Positions 23,825-33,634 of a stretch of 64,000 nucleotides of DNA are shown one piece after another (position 1 is the first letter of the stretch; the number at the start of each line of letters is the position of its first letter). The notes beneath the pieces were generated by a model that was given only the letters and a program-made list of their open reading frames with translations, ran no database searches and was not told where the DNA came from. Origin of the DNA: Nitrospirota bacterium (lineage in GTDB: Bacteria; Nitrospirota; Nitrospiria; Nitrospirales; Nitrospiraceae); the NCBI GenBank assembly GCA_030684575.1, contig JAUXVD010000012.1:62001-126000 (forward strand), in the 5' to 3' direction. Made by a program: the position numbers and the translations under genes.

Positions 23825-24690
23825 CGACTGGCTCCTTCGCAGGATTCCCCCATCAACAATTCCAATGCCACCCAGCCCTCTTGCTCACGCCGTTGAGACA
23901 ACAGGGCACCCACCTTGGAGAAGGCGTCGAGAATCTCCTGCTCTTGATCGAGCAGAATGCCGGACAGCAACAACCGCGCTCCTTGGCCCACGTATCGCGC
24001 CAGTTCATCGCATAGCAGCAAGAGCGTCTGCCGGTCGAGGTTCGCCAGCACGAGATGGGGCCGAGATGATCCGGCGACATCGCTCAGCGTCCCACAAACC
24101 AATTGCAATTCGCGTCCAAATCCATTCTCTGTTGCATAGTCCCGTGCGCAGTCCACCGCAACAGCATCGCATTCCACGCCAAGGGCCGAGGCCGCCCCCA
24201 GCCGCAGCGCGACCATCGCCAAAATCCCGCTGCCTGACCCCACATCCAGCACGAACTCGCCACCGTGTACGAGATCTTCCAGCCATTCGAGCAACATTCG
24301 CGTCGTCGCATGGTGTCCGGTCCCGAAGGCCTGCTTGGGGTCGAGGACAATCTCAATATCTTGTGGCTGCAGCACCGCCGGCTCCCAGCTCGGCCGGATG
24401 ACAATCCGACGGCCGATCCTGATCGGCTTGACCGACTGAGCCCATTGCCGGTTCCAATCCTGATCCGGTATCGATTGCACCAGCATCTCGGCATCGGCCC
24501 CACCAAACTGTTGCAAGACCGCTCTCAACGCTGCCACATGATCGGCACTCCATCGGTCGCTCGGCCAATAGAGATGCATCGCAGGACCATCCTGCCAGGC
24601 CCCCTGTACGAAGGGATCCGACAGCGCGCCCAGGAACTCTCCCGCGTCGATGTCGGCGTGAATCGTGACGTCTATCCAATCCTGTGCCAT
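23821..24690 (-). CDS. prmA: Ribosomal protein L11 methyltransferase PrmA
   Basis: 289 residues. An N-terminal substrate-recognition domain (WIDVTIHADIDAGEFLG) is followed by the linker motif DPKQAFGTGHHATT and the SAM-binding EFVLDVGSGSGILAMVA; the motif IV segment reads VLANLDRQ. PrmA trimethylates ribosomal protein L11 in the cytoplasm. It is coupled to the downstream MOSC gene and divergent from the MutS-like gene, whose open frame starts inside the prmA 5' end. NLDR in place of the more common NIL is a mild deviation. Confidence 0.88.
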   Translation of the reverse strand: MAQDWIDVTIHADIDAGEFLGALSDPFVQGAWQDGPAMHLYWPSDRWSADHVAALRAVLQQFGGADAEMLVQSIPDQDWNRQWAQSVKPIRIGRRIVIRPSWEPAVLQPQDIEIVLDPKQAFGTGHHATTRMLLEWLEDLVHGGEFVLDVGSGSGILAMVALRLGAASALGVECDAVAVDCARDYATENGFGRELQLVCGTLSDVAGSSRPHLVLANLDRQTLLLLCDELARYVGQGARLLLSGILLDQEQEILDAFSKVGALLSQRREQEGWVALELLMGESCEGASR

Positions 24691-24746
24691 TGAATCCTAT
24701 CCTGTTATTGACGGAGGCAAGCCCATCCAGTAAGGTCGAAGCGACC

Positions 24747-26621
24747 ATGCAACAGAATCAGCACCGCACAGAAGCGCCAGTTCGAGAGCAGACGTTGCAG
24801 CGGCTGCTACGACGAACCGATCGGTTGCTCCAGACCGGCCTTCGAACCAGTGCTACCTTTACCCGCTGGCGGGTCGTCTTGTTCGTCACGGCGCTGCTCT
24901 GCACAATTACGCTCTACCGACTCGAGTGGTACCAGGCCGGCAATGGCTCACTCGCCGGGTTCCTCATCCTGTTTCTGATCGTCGCGAGCTATCATACCAG
25001 GCTGGAACAGCGGATTCATCGGCTCAGGGAATGGCAACAGATCAAGCGGACGCATGTGGCTCGCCTCCGCCTCGATTGGAACCAACTCCCTGCACAGACC
25101 TTCGCCGGGCCGGCCCATCATCTCTATGCGAACGATCTCGATCTCGTCGGCCCCCATTCGTTGTTTCAACTGCTCAACACCACCGTCTCCTCGCACGGCC
25201 GCGAGCGATTGGCGGCCTGGCTTCTTACGCAGCCACCGACCCAGGACGCATGGGTAGAACGCCAAGCCTTGGTCCGCGAGCTCACGACACGGCCATTGTT
25301 TCGAGACCGATTGGCGCTTGAAGCCCGCTTGCTCGGTGAACAGGAGATCGACGGTCATCGCCTGGCTGCCGTACTGCAACATCGCCTGGAGATTCCTCGA
25401 CTGCACCTCATCCTGCCGATCCAGGCTATCCTCGCCGCGACCACGGCAGGGCTCGGACTCGCCGCGCTGCTGAATCTGCTGCCAGGGTACTGGATGTGGT
25501 CCTTCGGCCTTTACGCCCTCTTCTATTTTTTCACGGACCAGGGAGAGGAATTGCTCGAACAGGCGGTCGGCCTCCACCATGAAGTCGAGAAGCTCGGAAC
25601 GGTGTTCGGGCACATCGACCGCCATGCGAGACGCTCTCGCTCCGTCCTCTCGCGCACCTGGGCCCCGCTCGCGAACAGCTCCACATCGCCCCTTCGTCTG
25701 ATCCGGCAGGCCGCACAGGTCCTCCATGCCATCAGCATCAAAGCCCATCCGGTCGTCCATCTTGCCGTAAACGCCCTCTGCCCCTGGGACCTCTGGTTCG
25801 CCAGGAGGTTGGGCCAGATCCAGGATCAGATCCGCGATCATCTCCCTCTGTGGCTGGATCGACTGGCGGAAATTGAAGCGGCTGCGGCATTGGCGACGTT
25901 CGCCCACCTGCACCCCAGCTATATCTGGCCGTCCTCGCGTCAAACCGACAACGAACAGAACGGGGCAGCCCCTCGCTGCTCCGCTCGCGATCTCGGTCAT
26001 CCACTGATCCCCCATGCAGCGCGCGTGGCCAACGACTTCTCCCTTCAAGGCCTCGGACAGGTGCTGCTCGTGACCGGTTCCAACATGTCCGGGAAAAGCA
26101 CCTTCCTCCGGACTGTGGGAATCAATATCTGTCTCGCACAAGCCGGCGCACCGGTCTGCGCCAGTCATTTCGAATGGACCTGGGTACGAGTGGTCTGCTG
26201 TATTCGGGTGGACGACTCGCTCGACGAGGGGCTGTCATTTTTCTATGCGGAAGTGAAACGGCTCAAGACATTGCTCGACGCGACAATGGATCGATCCCAT
26301 GCCCCGGTGCTCTTCTTGATCGACGAAATTTTCAAGGGCACCAACAATCGCGAGCGATTGATCGGGAGCCGTTCTTTTATCACCGCACTCTCGCAAAGCC
26401 ATGGATTCGGCATGGTGACGACCCATGATCTTGAATTGACCGATCTCGACAAGACCGTGCCAGGATTGCGCAATGCGCACTTTCAGGAAACGGTGGCAGC
26501 CGGCGCACTCCAATTCGACTACCAGCTCCGTTCAGGTCCCTGCCCCACCACCAACGCCTTGCGCATCATGGAACTGGAAGGTCTGCCGGTTCCTCGCCAG
26601 ATGCATTCTCCTAAGTCATAG
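24747..26621 (+). CDS. Membrane-anchored MutS-related ATPase
   Basis: 624 residues from ATG 24747; a GTG at 24684 lies in frame but overlaps prmA. Two hydrophobic hairpins (about 45-85 and 220-255) suggest membrane insertion. The C-terminal third is a MutS ATPase: Walker A TGSNMSGKSTFLRT at about 442-454, DDSLDEGLSFFYAEV, Walker B VLFLIDEIFKGTN at about 520-532 and a switch histidine in VTTHDLEL. The DNA-mismatch-recognition domain of MutS1 is absent, so mismatch repair is doubtful; similar proteins occur widely as membrane MutS homologues of unknown role. It is divergent from prmA and 72 bases before the fusion gene. Confidence 0.82.
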   Translation: MQQNQHRTEAPVREQTLQRLLRRTDRLLQTGLRTSATFTRWRVVLFVTALLCTITLYRLEWYQAGNGSLAGFLILFLIVASYHTRLEQRIHRLREWQQIKRTHVARLRLDWNQLPAQTFAGPAHHLYANDLDLVGPHSLFQLLNTTVSSHGRERLAAWLLTQPPTQDAWVERQALVRELTTRPLFRDRLALEARLLGEQEIDGHRLAAVLQHRLEIPRLHLILPIQAILAATTAGLGLAALLNLLPGYWMWSFGLYALFYFFTDQGEELLEQAVGLHHEVEKLGTVFGHIDRHARRSRSVLSRTWAPLANSSTSPLRLIRQAAQVLHAISIKAHPVVHLAVNALCPWDLWFARRLGQIQDQIRDHLPLWLDRLAEIEAAAALATFAHLHPSYIWPSSRQTDNEQNGAAPRCSARDLGHPLIPHAARVANDFSLQGLGQVLLVTGSNMSGKSTFLRTVGINICLAQAGAPVCASHFEWTWVRVVCCIRVDDSLDEGLSFFYAEVKRLKTLLDATMDRSHAPVLFLIDEIFKGTNNRERLIGSRSFITALSQSHGFGMVTTHDLELTDLDKTVPGLRNAHFQETVAAGALQFDYQLRSGPCPTTNALRIMELEGLPVPRQMHSPKS

Positions 26622-26693
26622 TTTTCTTTGACCTTTGCCATCAGTTGCTCCATATTTACCTGAACATTCACGCGCAATCGCCCCGCCCATCGC

Positions 26694-29600
26694 ATGGCCC
26701 AAGAACAGAAACATCCCCTCCGCGGCCTCCTCATCGCGCAATTCTGTGGCGCGTTCAACGACAACGCCTGGAAGCTGATGGTCGCCCTGCTGGCGATCCG
26801 ACAAGCCACGGCACAGATGGCTCCCGGCCCTGAGCTGGAAACCGCAGCCCAGACCCAAACCGCGATCACCTTCATCATCTTCACCTTGCCGCTGGTGTTG
26901 TTGTCATTGGTCGGCGGCACCTTGGCCGATCGCCTGAGTAAACGCACGGTCATCATCGCGATCAAAGTCGTCGAAGTCTTCCTCATGGGCGCCGGCACCA
27001 TCGCGCTCTGGGTAAGCCCAGGCGGCGGGATCTTGCCGTTGATCGTCTTGTGTGGAATGGGCGTGCACAGTGCGCTCTTCAGCCCGTCGAAATACGGCAT
27101 TCTCCCAGAATTGATTCCGCATGAACGGCTCGCGTCCGGCAACGGCCTTTTGGAGATGTGGACCTTTGCCGCCATCCTCACCGGCACCGCTGCCGGAGGG
27201 TTTCTCTTGCAGACCGCCGGCGACCAACTCTGGCTCGCCCCACTCGCCTTGGCCGCCCTATCGATCGTCGGCCTGATCGCAGCCTTTGCAGTGCCCCACG
27301 TCTCGCCCGCACGCGCAAGCGGCGGCGTGGGCGCGACGATCCGTGGTGCCTGGGCCGCCATCCAGTCAGAACGGCTGCTACGGCTGGCCATCCCGGGAGA
27401 AATATTTTTCTGGACGATCGCGAGCCTCTTCGCCCAGAACGTGCTCGTCTATGCCAAGGCCGTCCTCCATCTCTCCGATGCGCTCTCAGGACTTCCGCTC
27501 ACGGTCTTGTCCGTCGGCATCGGCCTCGGCGCGATGCTGGTCGGGCGACTCTCTCAAAACCGGGTCGAATACGGGCTCATCCCCTTGGGCGCCACCGGTG
27601 TGTTCATCGCACTGACCTTGATCGGCGCATTCACACCGGCATTGACCGGAACGTTTCTGCTGATGGGGCTCCTGGGAATTTCCAGCGCCTTCATCTTCGT
27701 GCCGCTCAACGCGATTCTCCAATGGAAGTCGCCTCCCGATCGGCGCGGCGCCGTTATTTCCTTCTCCAACACCTGCGTCTTCACCGGAATTTTATTGGGT
27801 TCCCTCGCCGGCGGGGCGCTCGCTCATGCGGGTCTTTCCACGAGCGGGATTTTCCTCGTCACCGCCGGCATCACTGTCGGGGGCACGGCCTGGGCCCTCT
27901 GGCTCTTGCCCGATGCCTGCTTACGATTGGTGCTCGTCATCGTCACGAACACACTCTATCGGCTCCGCATTGTCGGCCAAGACCATGTTCCGCAATCAGG
28001 CGGGGCGCTGCTCGTGCCGAATCACGTCTCCTTCATCGACGGCTTTCTGCTGATCGCCAGTCTCGACCGCCCCGTCCGGTTCATCGTCGACGAACAATAT
28101 GCGAACCAACGGCTCTTCAAGCCGTTCATGACGCTCCTCGGCGTCATCCCGATCTCCTCTCACGGCGGTTTACGCGTGATCCTGCGCGCGCTTCGTGCAG
28201 CAGGCGACGCCATCGACAAGGGCGAGATCGTCTGCCTGTTCCCCGAAGGGCAGATCACCAGAACGGGCACCTTGTTACCATTTCGTCGCGGCTTCGAGCG
28301 GATCATGAAAGGGAAAACGGCGCCGATCATTCCCGTCCACCTGGATCGTGTGTGGGGCAGTATCTTCAGCTTCAACCATGGCCGCTTTCTCTCAAAGATT
28401 CCCGACCAAATTCCTTACCCCGTGACTGTTTCATTCGGCGCGCCCCTTCCCGCCGACACGCCCGCACATGAACTGCGAACCCAAATCCGTTCGCTCGGCG
28501 AAGCCGCATGGCGTCTCAGAAAACACGATCGCCGACCGCTGCACCGCACCTTCATCCATGCCATGCGGCGACATCCGTTTCGATTGGCCATGGCCGACCA
28601 GCAACGCCCCCATGTCTCGTCGCTCCAGGCCTTGATCGGGTCCATCGTCCTCGCCAGAGCCCTCACGCTCCATTGGCGCAACCAGCAGAACATCGGCATC
28701 CTGCTCCCGCCGACCGTGGTCGGCGCACTCGTGAACGTCGCCGCCCCCCTCTGCGGGAAAACGAGCGTGAACCTGAATTACACGGTCGGGAAAGCCGGTC
28801 TCGAAGCAGCCGTACGCCTCGCAGGCCTGCGCACCATCGTCACCAGCCGCGCCTTCGCCGAGAAAGCCAAACTTGACCTGCCGGACGGACCCACGATCAT
28901 TTGGCTGGAGGATCTGGCGAAGCAAATCGGCACCGGACAGAAACTCGTCGCGAGCCTCCTGGCCCTCTGCGCTCCTGTACGGATCATCGAACTGGCCTGC
29001 GGACAGCGCAAGCCCTTGACGATAGATGACCTGGCCACGATCATCTTCAGCAGTGGAAGCACCGGCGATCCCAAAGGCGTAATGTTGTCGCACTTCAGCG
29101 TCGATGCCAACGCGCAGGGCGCCAGCCAAGTGCTCCATCTGTATCAAGATGAGCGGGTGCTCGGCATTCTCCCATTCTTCCATTCGTTCGGATATCTCGT
29201 CTTCTGGTTCGTCATGTCGAACAATGCGACGATGGTCTTCCATCCCTCGCCGCTGGACGTCGCCGCGATCGGTGAACTCGTGCGCCGATACCGCATCACC
29301 TTCCTCGTGACCACGCCGACCTTTCTCCAGCTCTATCAACGCCGCTGCACGCCGGAACAGTTCAGCTCGTTGCGCGTGGTCCTGACCGGCGCGGAAAAAC
29401 TCCCGGCGCGTGTATCCCAGGCCTTTCAAGACCAGTTCGGCATCACCCCCATCGAGGGATACGGCGTCACTGAATGTTCCCCCGTCGTCGCCGTCAGTTG
29501 TCCGGACTTTCGCGCGGCGGGCTACTACCAGCCAGCCTCGAGACGAGGCACCGTCGGCCAGCCCCTTCCAGGAGTCTCCGTACAGATCGTCGATCCGGAC

Positions 29601-30113
29601 AGTTTCGCGCCAATGCCGCCCGGTACACCCGGCATGTTATTGGTGCGAGGGCCCAACGTCATGAACGGATATATCGGCCGTGAAGACCTAACCGCCACGG
29701 TCATGCGCGATGGCTGGTACATCACCGGCGACATCGCCATGCAGGACGACGACGGCTTTCTCACCATCACAGACAGGCTGTCCCGCTTCTCCAAGATCGG
29801 CGGTGAAATGGTCCCTCATGGCAAAGTCGAAGAAGCACTCCATCTCGCGGCCGGGCTTGAGACCCAGACCTTCGCCGTCACCGGCATTCCCGACGAGAAG
29901 AAAGGCGAACAGCTCGCGGTCCTGCACCTCCTCGATGAAGCGCAGATTCCCGGTATCGTGGCCAAGCTCACCGCGAACGGCCTCCCGAACCTCTTTATTC
30001 CATCACGCGCGAACTTCGTCAAAGTCGACGCCCTTCCGCTGCTGGGGACCGGCAAGATGGACTTGCGTGGTCTCAAGCGGATTGCGATGGAACGGCTTTC
30101 GGGGAAGGGCTGA
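26694..30113 (+). CDS. Three-domain lipid remodelling protein: MFS transporter, PlsC acyltransferase, acyl-ACP synthetase
   Basis: 1139 residues. Part 1 (about 1-400) is a twelve-helix MFS transporter of the LplT type (LIAQFCGAFNDNAWKLMVA). Part 2 (about 425-615) is a PlsC acyltransferase with catalytic NHVSFID at about 443-449 and FPEGQITRTG near 516. Part 3 (about 640-1135) is an AMP-forming ligase with IIFSSGSTGDPKGVMLSH at about 785-802 and YGVTECSPVVAVS. Together they match LplT plus Aas of E. coli: flip lysophospholipid inward, activate a fatty acid and re-acylate. The fusion would do this in one chain at the inner membrane. No close upstream ribosome-binding site is seen. Confidence 0.9.
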   Translation: MAQEQKHPLRGLLIAQFCGAFNDNAWKLMVALLAIRQATAQMAPGPELETAAQTQTAITFIIFTLPLVLLSLVGGTLADRLSKRTVIIAIKVVEVFLMGAGTIALWVSPGGGILPLIVLCGMGVHSALFSPSKYGILPELIPHERLASGNGLLEMWTFAAILTGTAAGGFLLQTAGDQLWLAPLALAALSIVGLIAAFAVPHVSPARASGGVGATIRGAWAAIQSERLLRLAIPGEIFFWTIASLFAQNVLVYAKAVLHLSDALSGLPLTVLSVGIGLGAMLVGRLSQNRVEYGLIPLGATGVFIALTLIGAFTPALTGTFLLMGLLGISSAFIFVPLNAILQWKSPPDRRGAVISFSNTCVFTGILLGSLAGGALAHAGLSTSGIFLVTAGITVGGTAWALWLLPDACLRLVLVIVTNTLYRLRIVGQDHVPQSGGALLVPNHVSFIDGFLLIASLDRPVRFIVDEQYANQRLFKPFMTLLGVIPISSHGGLRVILRALRAAGDAIDKGEIVCLFPEGQITRTGTLLPFRRGFERIMKGKTAPIIPVHLDRVWGSIFSFNHGRFLSKIPDQIPYPVTVSFGAPLPADTPAHELRTQIRSLGEAAWRLRKHDRRPLHRTFIHAMRRHPFRLAMADQQRPHVSSLQALIGSIVLARALTLHWRNQQNIGILLPPTVVGALVNVAAPLCGKTSVNLNYTVGKAGLEAAVRLAGLRTIVTSRAFAEKAKLDLPDGPTIIWLEDLAKQIGTGQKLVASLLALCAPVRIIELACGQRKPLTIDDLATIIFSSGSTGDPKGVMLSHFSVDANAQGASQVLHLYQDERVLGILPFFHSFGYLVFWFVMSNNATMVFHPSPLDVAAIGELVRRYRITFLVTTPTFLQLYQRRCTPEQFSSLRVVLTGAEKLPARVSQAFQDQFGITPIEGYGVTECSPVVAVSCPDFRAAGYYQPASRRGTVGQPLPGVSVQIVDPDSFAPMPPGTPGMLLVRGPNVMNGYIGREDLTATVMRDGWYITGDIAMQDDDGFLTITDRLSRFSKIGGEMVPHGKVEEALHLAAGLETQTFAVTGIPDEKKGEQLAVLHLLDEAQIPGIVAKLTANGLPNLFIPSRANFVKVDALPLLGTGKMDLRGLKRIAMERLSGKG

Positions 30114-30161
30114 GCCTTGAGTCCTGAGTACTGAGACAGGAAGAACGAAAGTCGCAGTTGT

Positions 30162-31157
30162 ATGGAACGACCCTCTACGACAAAGTCGCTGATCGACTGC
30201 CATGTGCATCTGGCTGCGCTGCCGGACGGCGACAATGGCTGCTTCATTTCGCCCAAGATGTTGAAGAGCCCGCTGTTCAGGTTTTTATTCTGGAAGCACG
30301 GACTCTCCGTGAACCGGCCGCGCGAAGCCAATCAGAAATATCTCGACGACCTACTAGTTGAACTGCGCGCCTCCCGCCATGTGCAGAAAGCCGTCCTCCT
30401 GGGCATGGACGGTGTCTACGATCACAACGGATTACTCAGTCGCGAGCATACGGACTTTCTCATCAGCAACGACTACGTGCTGAAGACGGCGCAAGCCCAC
30501 CCACATGAATTACTCGCAGGGGTCTCGATCAATCCCCAGCGGCGCGACGCCATCGATGAAGTCCATCGCTGCGCCGATGCCGGCGCGGTCCTGGTGAAAG
30601 TGTTGCCGAATGCGAAACAGTTCGACCCGGCCAATCCGAAGTACAAGCCCTTCTATCGGGCCCTGACGGAACGAAAACTACCCTTCCTCAGTCACGTCGG
30701 CTATGAATTCAGTTTGATCGGCAAGGACCAATCAGTCGGCGATCCCGACCGACTCCGGGTGGCGCTCGACGAAGGGGCCACCGTCATCGCCGCCCATGCC
30801 TGCAGTTACGGACTGATTCTTTACGAAAAGTTCCTTCCCACGATGCGGGACTTTGTGCAACGGTACCCCAACTTCTATGCGGACATCTCCGCCCTCACGC
30901 TGCCCAACCGGCTCAAGATGCTCCTGCATCTGCGAAAATATCCCGAGGTCCATGAACGTTTGCTCTTCGGCACCGACTATCCCCTGTCCGTATTCCACGT
31001 CGCCGCCTGGGGCCGCGTGGCCTTCGGGACGCTGCGTAAGATGATGAAGACCAAAAACCGCTTCGACCGCCAAGTCGAGGTCTGCAATGGGCTGAAGCTG
31101 GGCTTCCGCTCACTCGGAGACCTGCTACCCCATACAGCCGCGAAAACGACCGGCTAG
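30162..31157 (+). CDS. Amidohydrolase-family TIM-barrel metalloenzyme
   Basis: 331 residues. Metal-ligand motifs of the amidohydrolase_2 type: DCHVHL near residue 12, a lysine-containing strand VLVKVLPNAKQFDP at about 145-158, SHVGYE at about 178, AAHACSYG at about 210 and FGTDYPLS at about 268-275. The reaction is hydrolysis or decarboxylation of a small molecule that cannot be named. It begins 48 bases after the fusion gene and ends 6 bases before the sigma-factor gene, so these are probably one transcript. Confidence 0.85.
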   Translation: MERPSTTKSLIDCHVHLAALPDGDNGCFISPKMLKSPLFRFLFWKHGLSVNRPREANQKYLDDLLVELRASRHVQKAVLLGMDGVYDHNGLLSREHTDFLISNDYVLKTAQAHPHELLAGVSINPQRRDAIDEVHRCADAGAVLVKVLPNAKQFDPANPKYKPFYRALTERKLPFLSHVGYEFSLIGKDQSVGDPDRLRVALDEGATVIAAHACSYGLILYEKFLPTMRDFVQRYPNFYADISALTLPNRLKMLLHLRKYPEVHERLLFGTDYPLSVFHVAAWGRVAFGTLRKMMKTKNRFDRQVEVCNGLKLGFRSLGDLLPHTAAKTTG

Positions 31158-31163
31158 AGCGAC

Positions 31164-31667
31164 ATGTCTATACATCGAGAGGAGATACTTGCCAGTCTGC
31201 GCGAAAGGATTCTGGCCTTCGCGACATTACGAGTATCGAGGGATCGTGCCGAGGACCTTGTCCAAGACGTGCTCTCGGTCCTTCATGACAAATATGCGCG
31301 CGTCACGGAACTGACCGAACTGGTTCCTCTGGCCTTTCAAATCCTCCGGTTCAAGATGCTGGATGTCCATCGCAAGTCGCTCCGGCGAGGCGAGTATAAT
31401 GCAGAGTCCATTGACGATATTCCCATTGCCGACTCCCGGGACGACCCTGCCACGCAACTCGATCAAAAGCAGCGCGTCGACCGGCTGCTAGCCGCCATGG
31501 TTCAACTCGGCGAACGCTGCCGCGAACTGTTCAAGTGGAAACTGGAAGGCAACAGCTTCCCTGAGATTCAGAAGCTGATGGGCCAGAATTCGATCAACAC
31601 CATTTACACCTGGGACCTGCGCTGCCGAAAACAGCTACTCACATTGTTGGGCGGGAGCTGGGAATGA
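31164..31667 (+). CDS. ECF-type RNA polymerase sigma factor
   Basis: 167 residues. Region 2 is at about 25-90 (RAEDLVQDVLSVLHDKYARV, ILRFKMLDVHRKS) and region 4 at about 110-165 (LGERCRELFKWKLEGNSFP, EIQKLMGQNSINTIYTWDLR). Only regions 2 and 4 are present, as in ECF factors. It lies 60 bases before a membrane protein with the layout of an anti-sigma factor. The region-4 helix-turn-helix is diverged (NSINTIYTWDLRCRKQ). Confidence 0.88.
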   Translation: MSIHREEILASLRERILAFATLRVSRDRAEDLVQDVLSVLHDKYARVTELTELVPLAFQILRFKMLDVHRKSLRRGEYNAESIDDIPIADSRDDPATQLDQKQRVDRLLAAMVQLGERCRELFKWKLEGNSFPEIQKLMGQNSINTIYTWDLRCRKQLLTLLGGSWE

Positions 31668-31727
31668 CGGAGGAAGTGCTCAGTCCTGAGCGAGATATGC
31701 TTCACATTTCACGAACGACGGTGAAGA

Positions 31728-33104
31728 ATGTCTGAACACGATCTCGAAAAACTGCTGGGTGGATTCGCAGCGGACACGTTGACGCCTGAAGAGAAACAGC
31801 AGCTCTACGGCGCGGCGCTGCAAGACCAGCAACTTTTCAACGCCCTGGCCGACGAACAGGCCTTCAAGGAGTTGCTCGCCGATCCGGCCGTGCGCCGCAG
31901 GCTCCTCGCTGCATTGAAGCAGCCGAATGCCTCACGTGCAGGCCGGTCCTTCTCCTGGCTGGATTGGGTCAGACGTCCGACCGGACTGGCATTCGCCGGC
32001 GGCCTCACCGCAGCGGCCCTTGCAGTCGTGCTGGGCATCAGGATTTATCAGGATAGTCTGAAACAGGCGGCGCAATCGGTCGTCACTGAAGAGTCACGGC
32101 CCGCAGCTCCACCAACGTCGACAGCTCCGGCATCTCAGCCAGCGCAGCCGCAAGCCGTTGAGCCCCAGGTGAACGCCAAAGAGAACAGCGAGACAGCGAT
32201 TGCCCCGGCAAAGAAAGACACACTTGCCGCCGAGCCGGCCAAGCAAGAACGGGCGGCTCCGCCTTCCCAACAAAAACACAAGGCAGCAGACAGCACCCGC
32301 GACAATCTGAGCCAGCGGAACGAACAAGACGAGGTCCGCAGACAAGCTGATACGCCCGTAGCGGCGCTCAGCGACAACGCGGATGGACGCAGCTCCTCTG
32401 CCGATCAGACAGTCGCAGCCAGCGTTGCCCCACCACCGGCACCGGCAATCAGCGCACGCGCATTGTTCTATGGCGAAGTCGCCATTCGCCAGGATACAGG
32501 CAGGGTCGCTCCGACAAGAGAACGGGCGATGAGCCCCCTGGCCGAGTCGACAGCCCAAGCCAACCGGCTTGAGCGAAAGCTGGATCAGTCCGCCCCGGCA
32601 GGGAAAGCCGCGACGAGTGGTTCCCAACTGAAGCCGCTCGGGCTCCGCTACAGCTTTATGGTTCAAGGAGCAGGCGGGCAGGATCGAGAGGTGAGTGCGG
32701 CAATGGCATCGAAAAGCCCAGGCCCACTGCGTCTCACCCTGGAGGCCAACCAGGCAGCCTATCTACAAGTCTGGCTGAAAGCCGGACCCTCAACTCCACA
32801 ACTACTCATACCTCAAAACACATCAGGTCAGATCTCGCTGAAGATCGCAGCAGGACAACGGCTACAGATTTCTGTGCCGGCCGACGTCGAGCCAGGCAGC
32901 CTCACGGCCCGCCTCTCCCGAGTCCCGTTTGGACCGATCACAAGACAGGAAGCCGCCATGTTCGACCGGCTCTCTCCCACTCAACTCCAGGAAGTCATCA
33001 GCGCGACCGAAGCAGCCGACCCACAGGAACAGGCCATCTACGTCGTCAACCAAGACACTTCACTCACCGCACTGACGACTGTCGAAATTCCGATTGGCCG
33101 GTAG
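31728..33104 (+). CDS. Probable anti-sigma factor with periplasmic C-terminal domain
   Basis: 458 residues. The cytosolic N-terminus (about 1-75, HDLEKLLGGFAADTLTPEEK) resembles an anti-sigma domain, followed by one membrane helix (about 88-107, LAFAGGLTAAALAVVLGI). The outside part has a long Ala/Pro/Gln/Glu-rich linker (about 115-260) and a C-terminal beta-rich domain (about 300-458: LGLRYSFMVQGAGG, GPLRLTLEANQAAYLQVWLK) like DUF4384 sensors. It follows the ECF gene directly and probably holds that factor until an envelope signal arrives. Assignment as anti-sigma is by position and topology; no zinc motif (HxxxCxxC) is seen. Confidence 0.72.
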   Translation: MSEHDLEKLLGGFAADTLTPEEKQQLYGAALQDQQLFNALADEQAFKELLADPAVRRRLLAALKQPNASRAGRSFSWLDWVRRPTGLAFAGGLTAAALAVVLGIRIYQDSLKQAAQSVVTEESRPAAPPTSTAPASQPAQPQAVEPQVNAKENSETAIAPAKKDTLAAEPAKQERAAPPSQQKHKAADSTRDNLSQRNEQDEVRRQADTPVAALSDNADGRSSSADQTVAASVAPPPAPAISARALFYGEVAIRQDTGRVAPTRERAMSPLAESTAQANRLERKLDQSAPAGKAATSGSQLKPLGLRYSFMVQGAGGQDREVSAAMASKSPGPLRLTLEANQAAYLQVWLKAGPSTPQLLIPQNTSGQISLKIAAGQRLQISVPADVEPGSLTARLSRVPFGPITRQEAAMFDRLSPTQLQEVISATEAADPQEQAIYVVNQDTSLTALTTVEIPIGR

Positions 33105-33160
33105 GTCCGAAACAGCAGGATCCCAAGACACCACACGATCGCCCTCATAGCCCACCGGAA

Positions 33161-33634
33161 TTACGCAATCCGCAACTGATCCAACGAAGCGCGCGCGGAT
33201 CCCCCACTGGTGTCCGGAATAATGCTCAATTCGAGCACCGTGACCGCCGGAAGTTCGACGTGGTGGTCTTCGGTCTCAGAGGTGGCGCCTTGCGGACTGA
33301 AGTTCCATTGCTGCCGCACGATTTCCCGGAACGACTGCCCGCCATCCGGAGACCAACGCAACACGTACTCTTGCATGCGCTCCGTACTGGGTTCAGCAAA
33401 GTTCAACCAGATTCGCTTGAGCCGTTGCGGCTGGGCGAACAGGAGCCGGATCGTCTGCTTGCCTGGCCCTGCCGCCCGCCACCCCGACGTACGCCCGGCG
33501 ATCAACGCGGACTCAATCGGGTGAGCCGCATCCTCAGAAGTAATTTCCACCTCCGCGAGCGCCTCCACATTCAACCAGTCCTGGTCAGGAGTCGCGGATG
33601 GTTGTGGAAGGGGATCGATGATTCGCTTCTGCAT
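33161..33634 (-). CDS. Discoidin-like hypothetical protein
   Basis: 157 residues from the ATG at 33634, chosen because AGGAGGT lies 7-13 bases upstream; a longer frame exists. The pattern LAEVEITSEDAAHPIESAL, then TIRLLFAQPQRLKRIWLNF and the closing VLELSIIPDTSGG matches the beta-sandwich of F5/8 C (discoidin) or XRCC1-N-type carbohydrate- or ligand-binding modules. No signal peptide is present. It is convergent with the anti-sigma gene. Function unknown. Confidence 0.7.
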   Translation of the reverse strand: MQKRIIDPLPQPSATPDQDWLNVEALAEVEITSEDAAHPIESALIAGRTSGWRAAGPGKQTIRLLFAQPQRLKRIWLNFAEPSTERMQEYVLRWSPDGGQSFREIVRQQWNFSPQGATSETEDHHVELPAVTVLELSIIPDTSGGSARASLDQLRIA

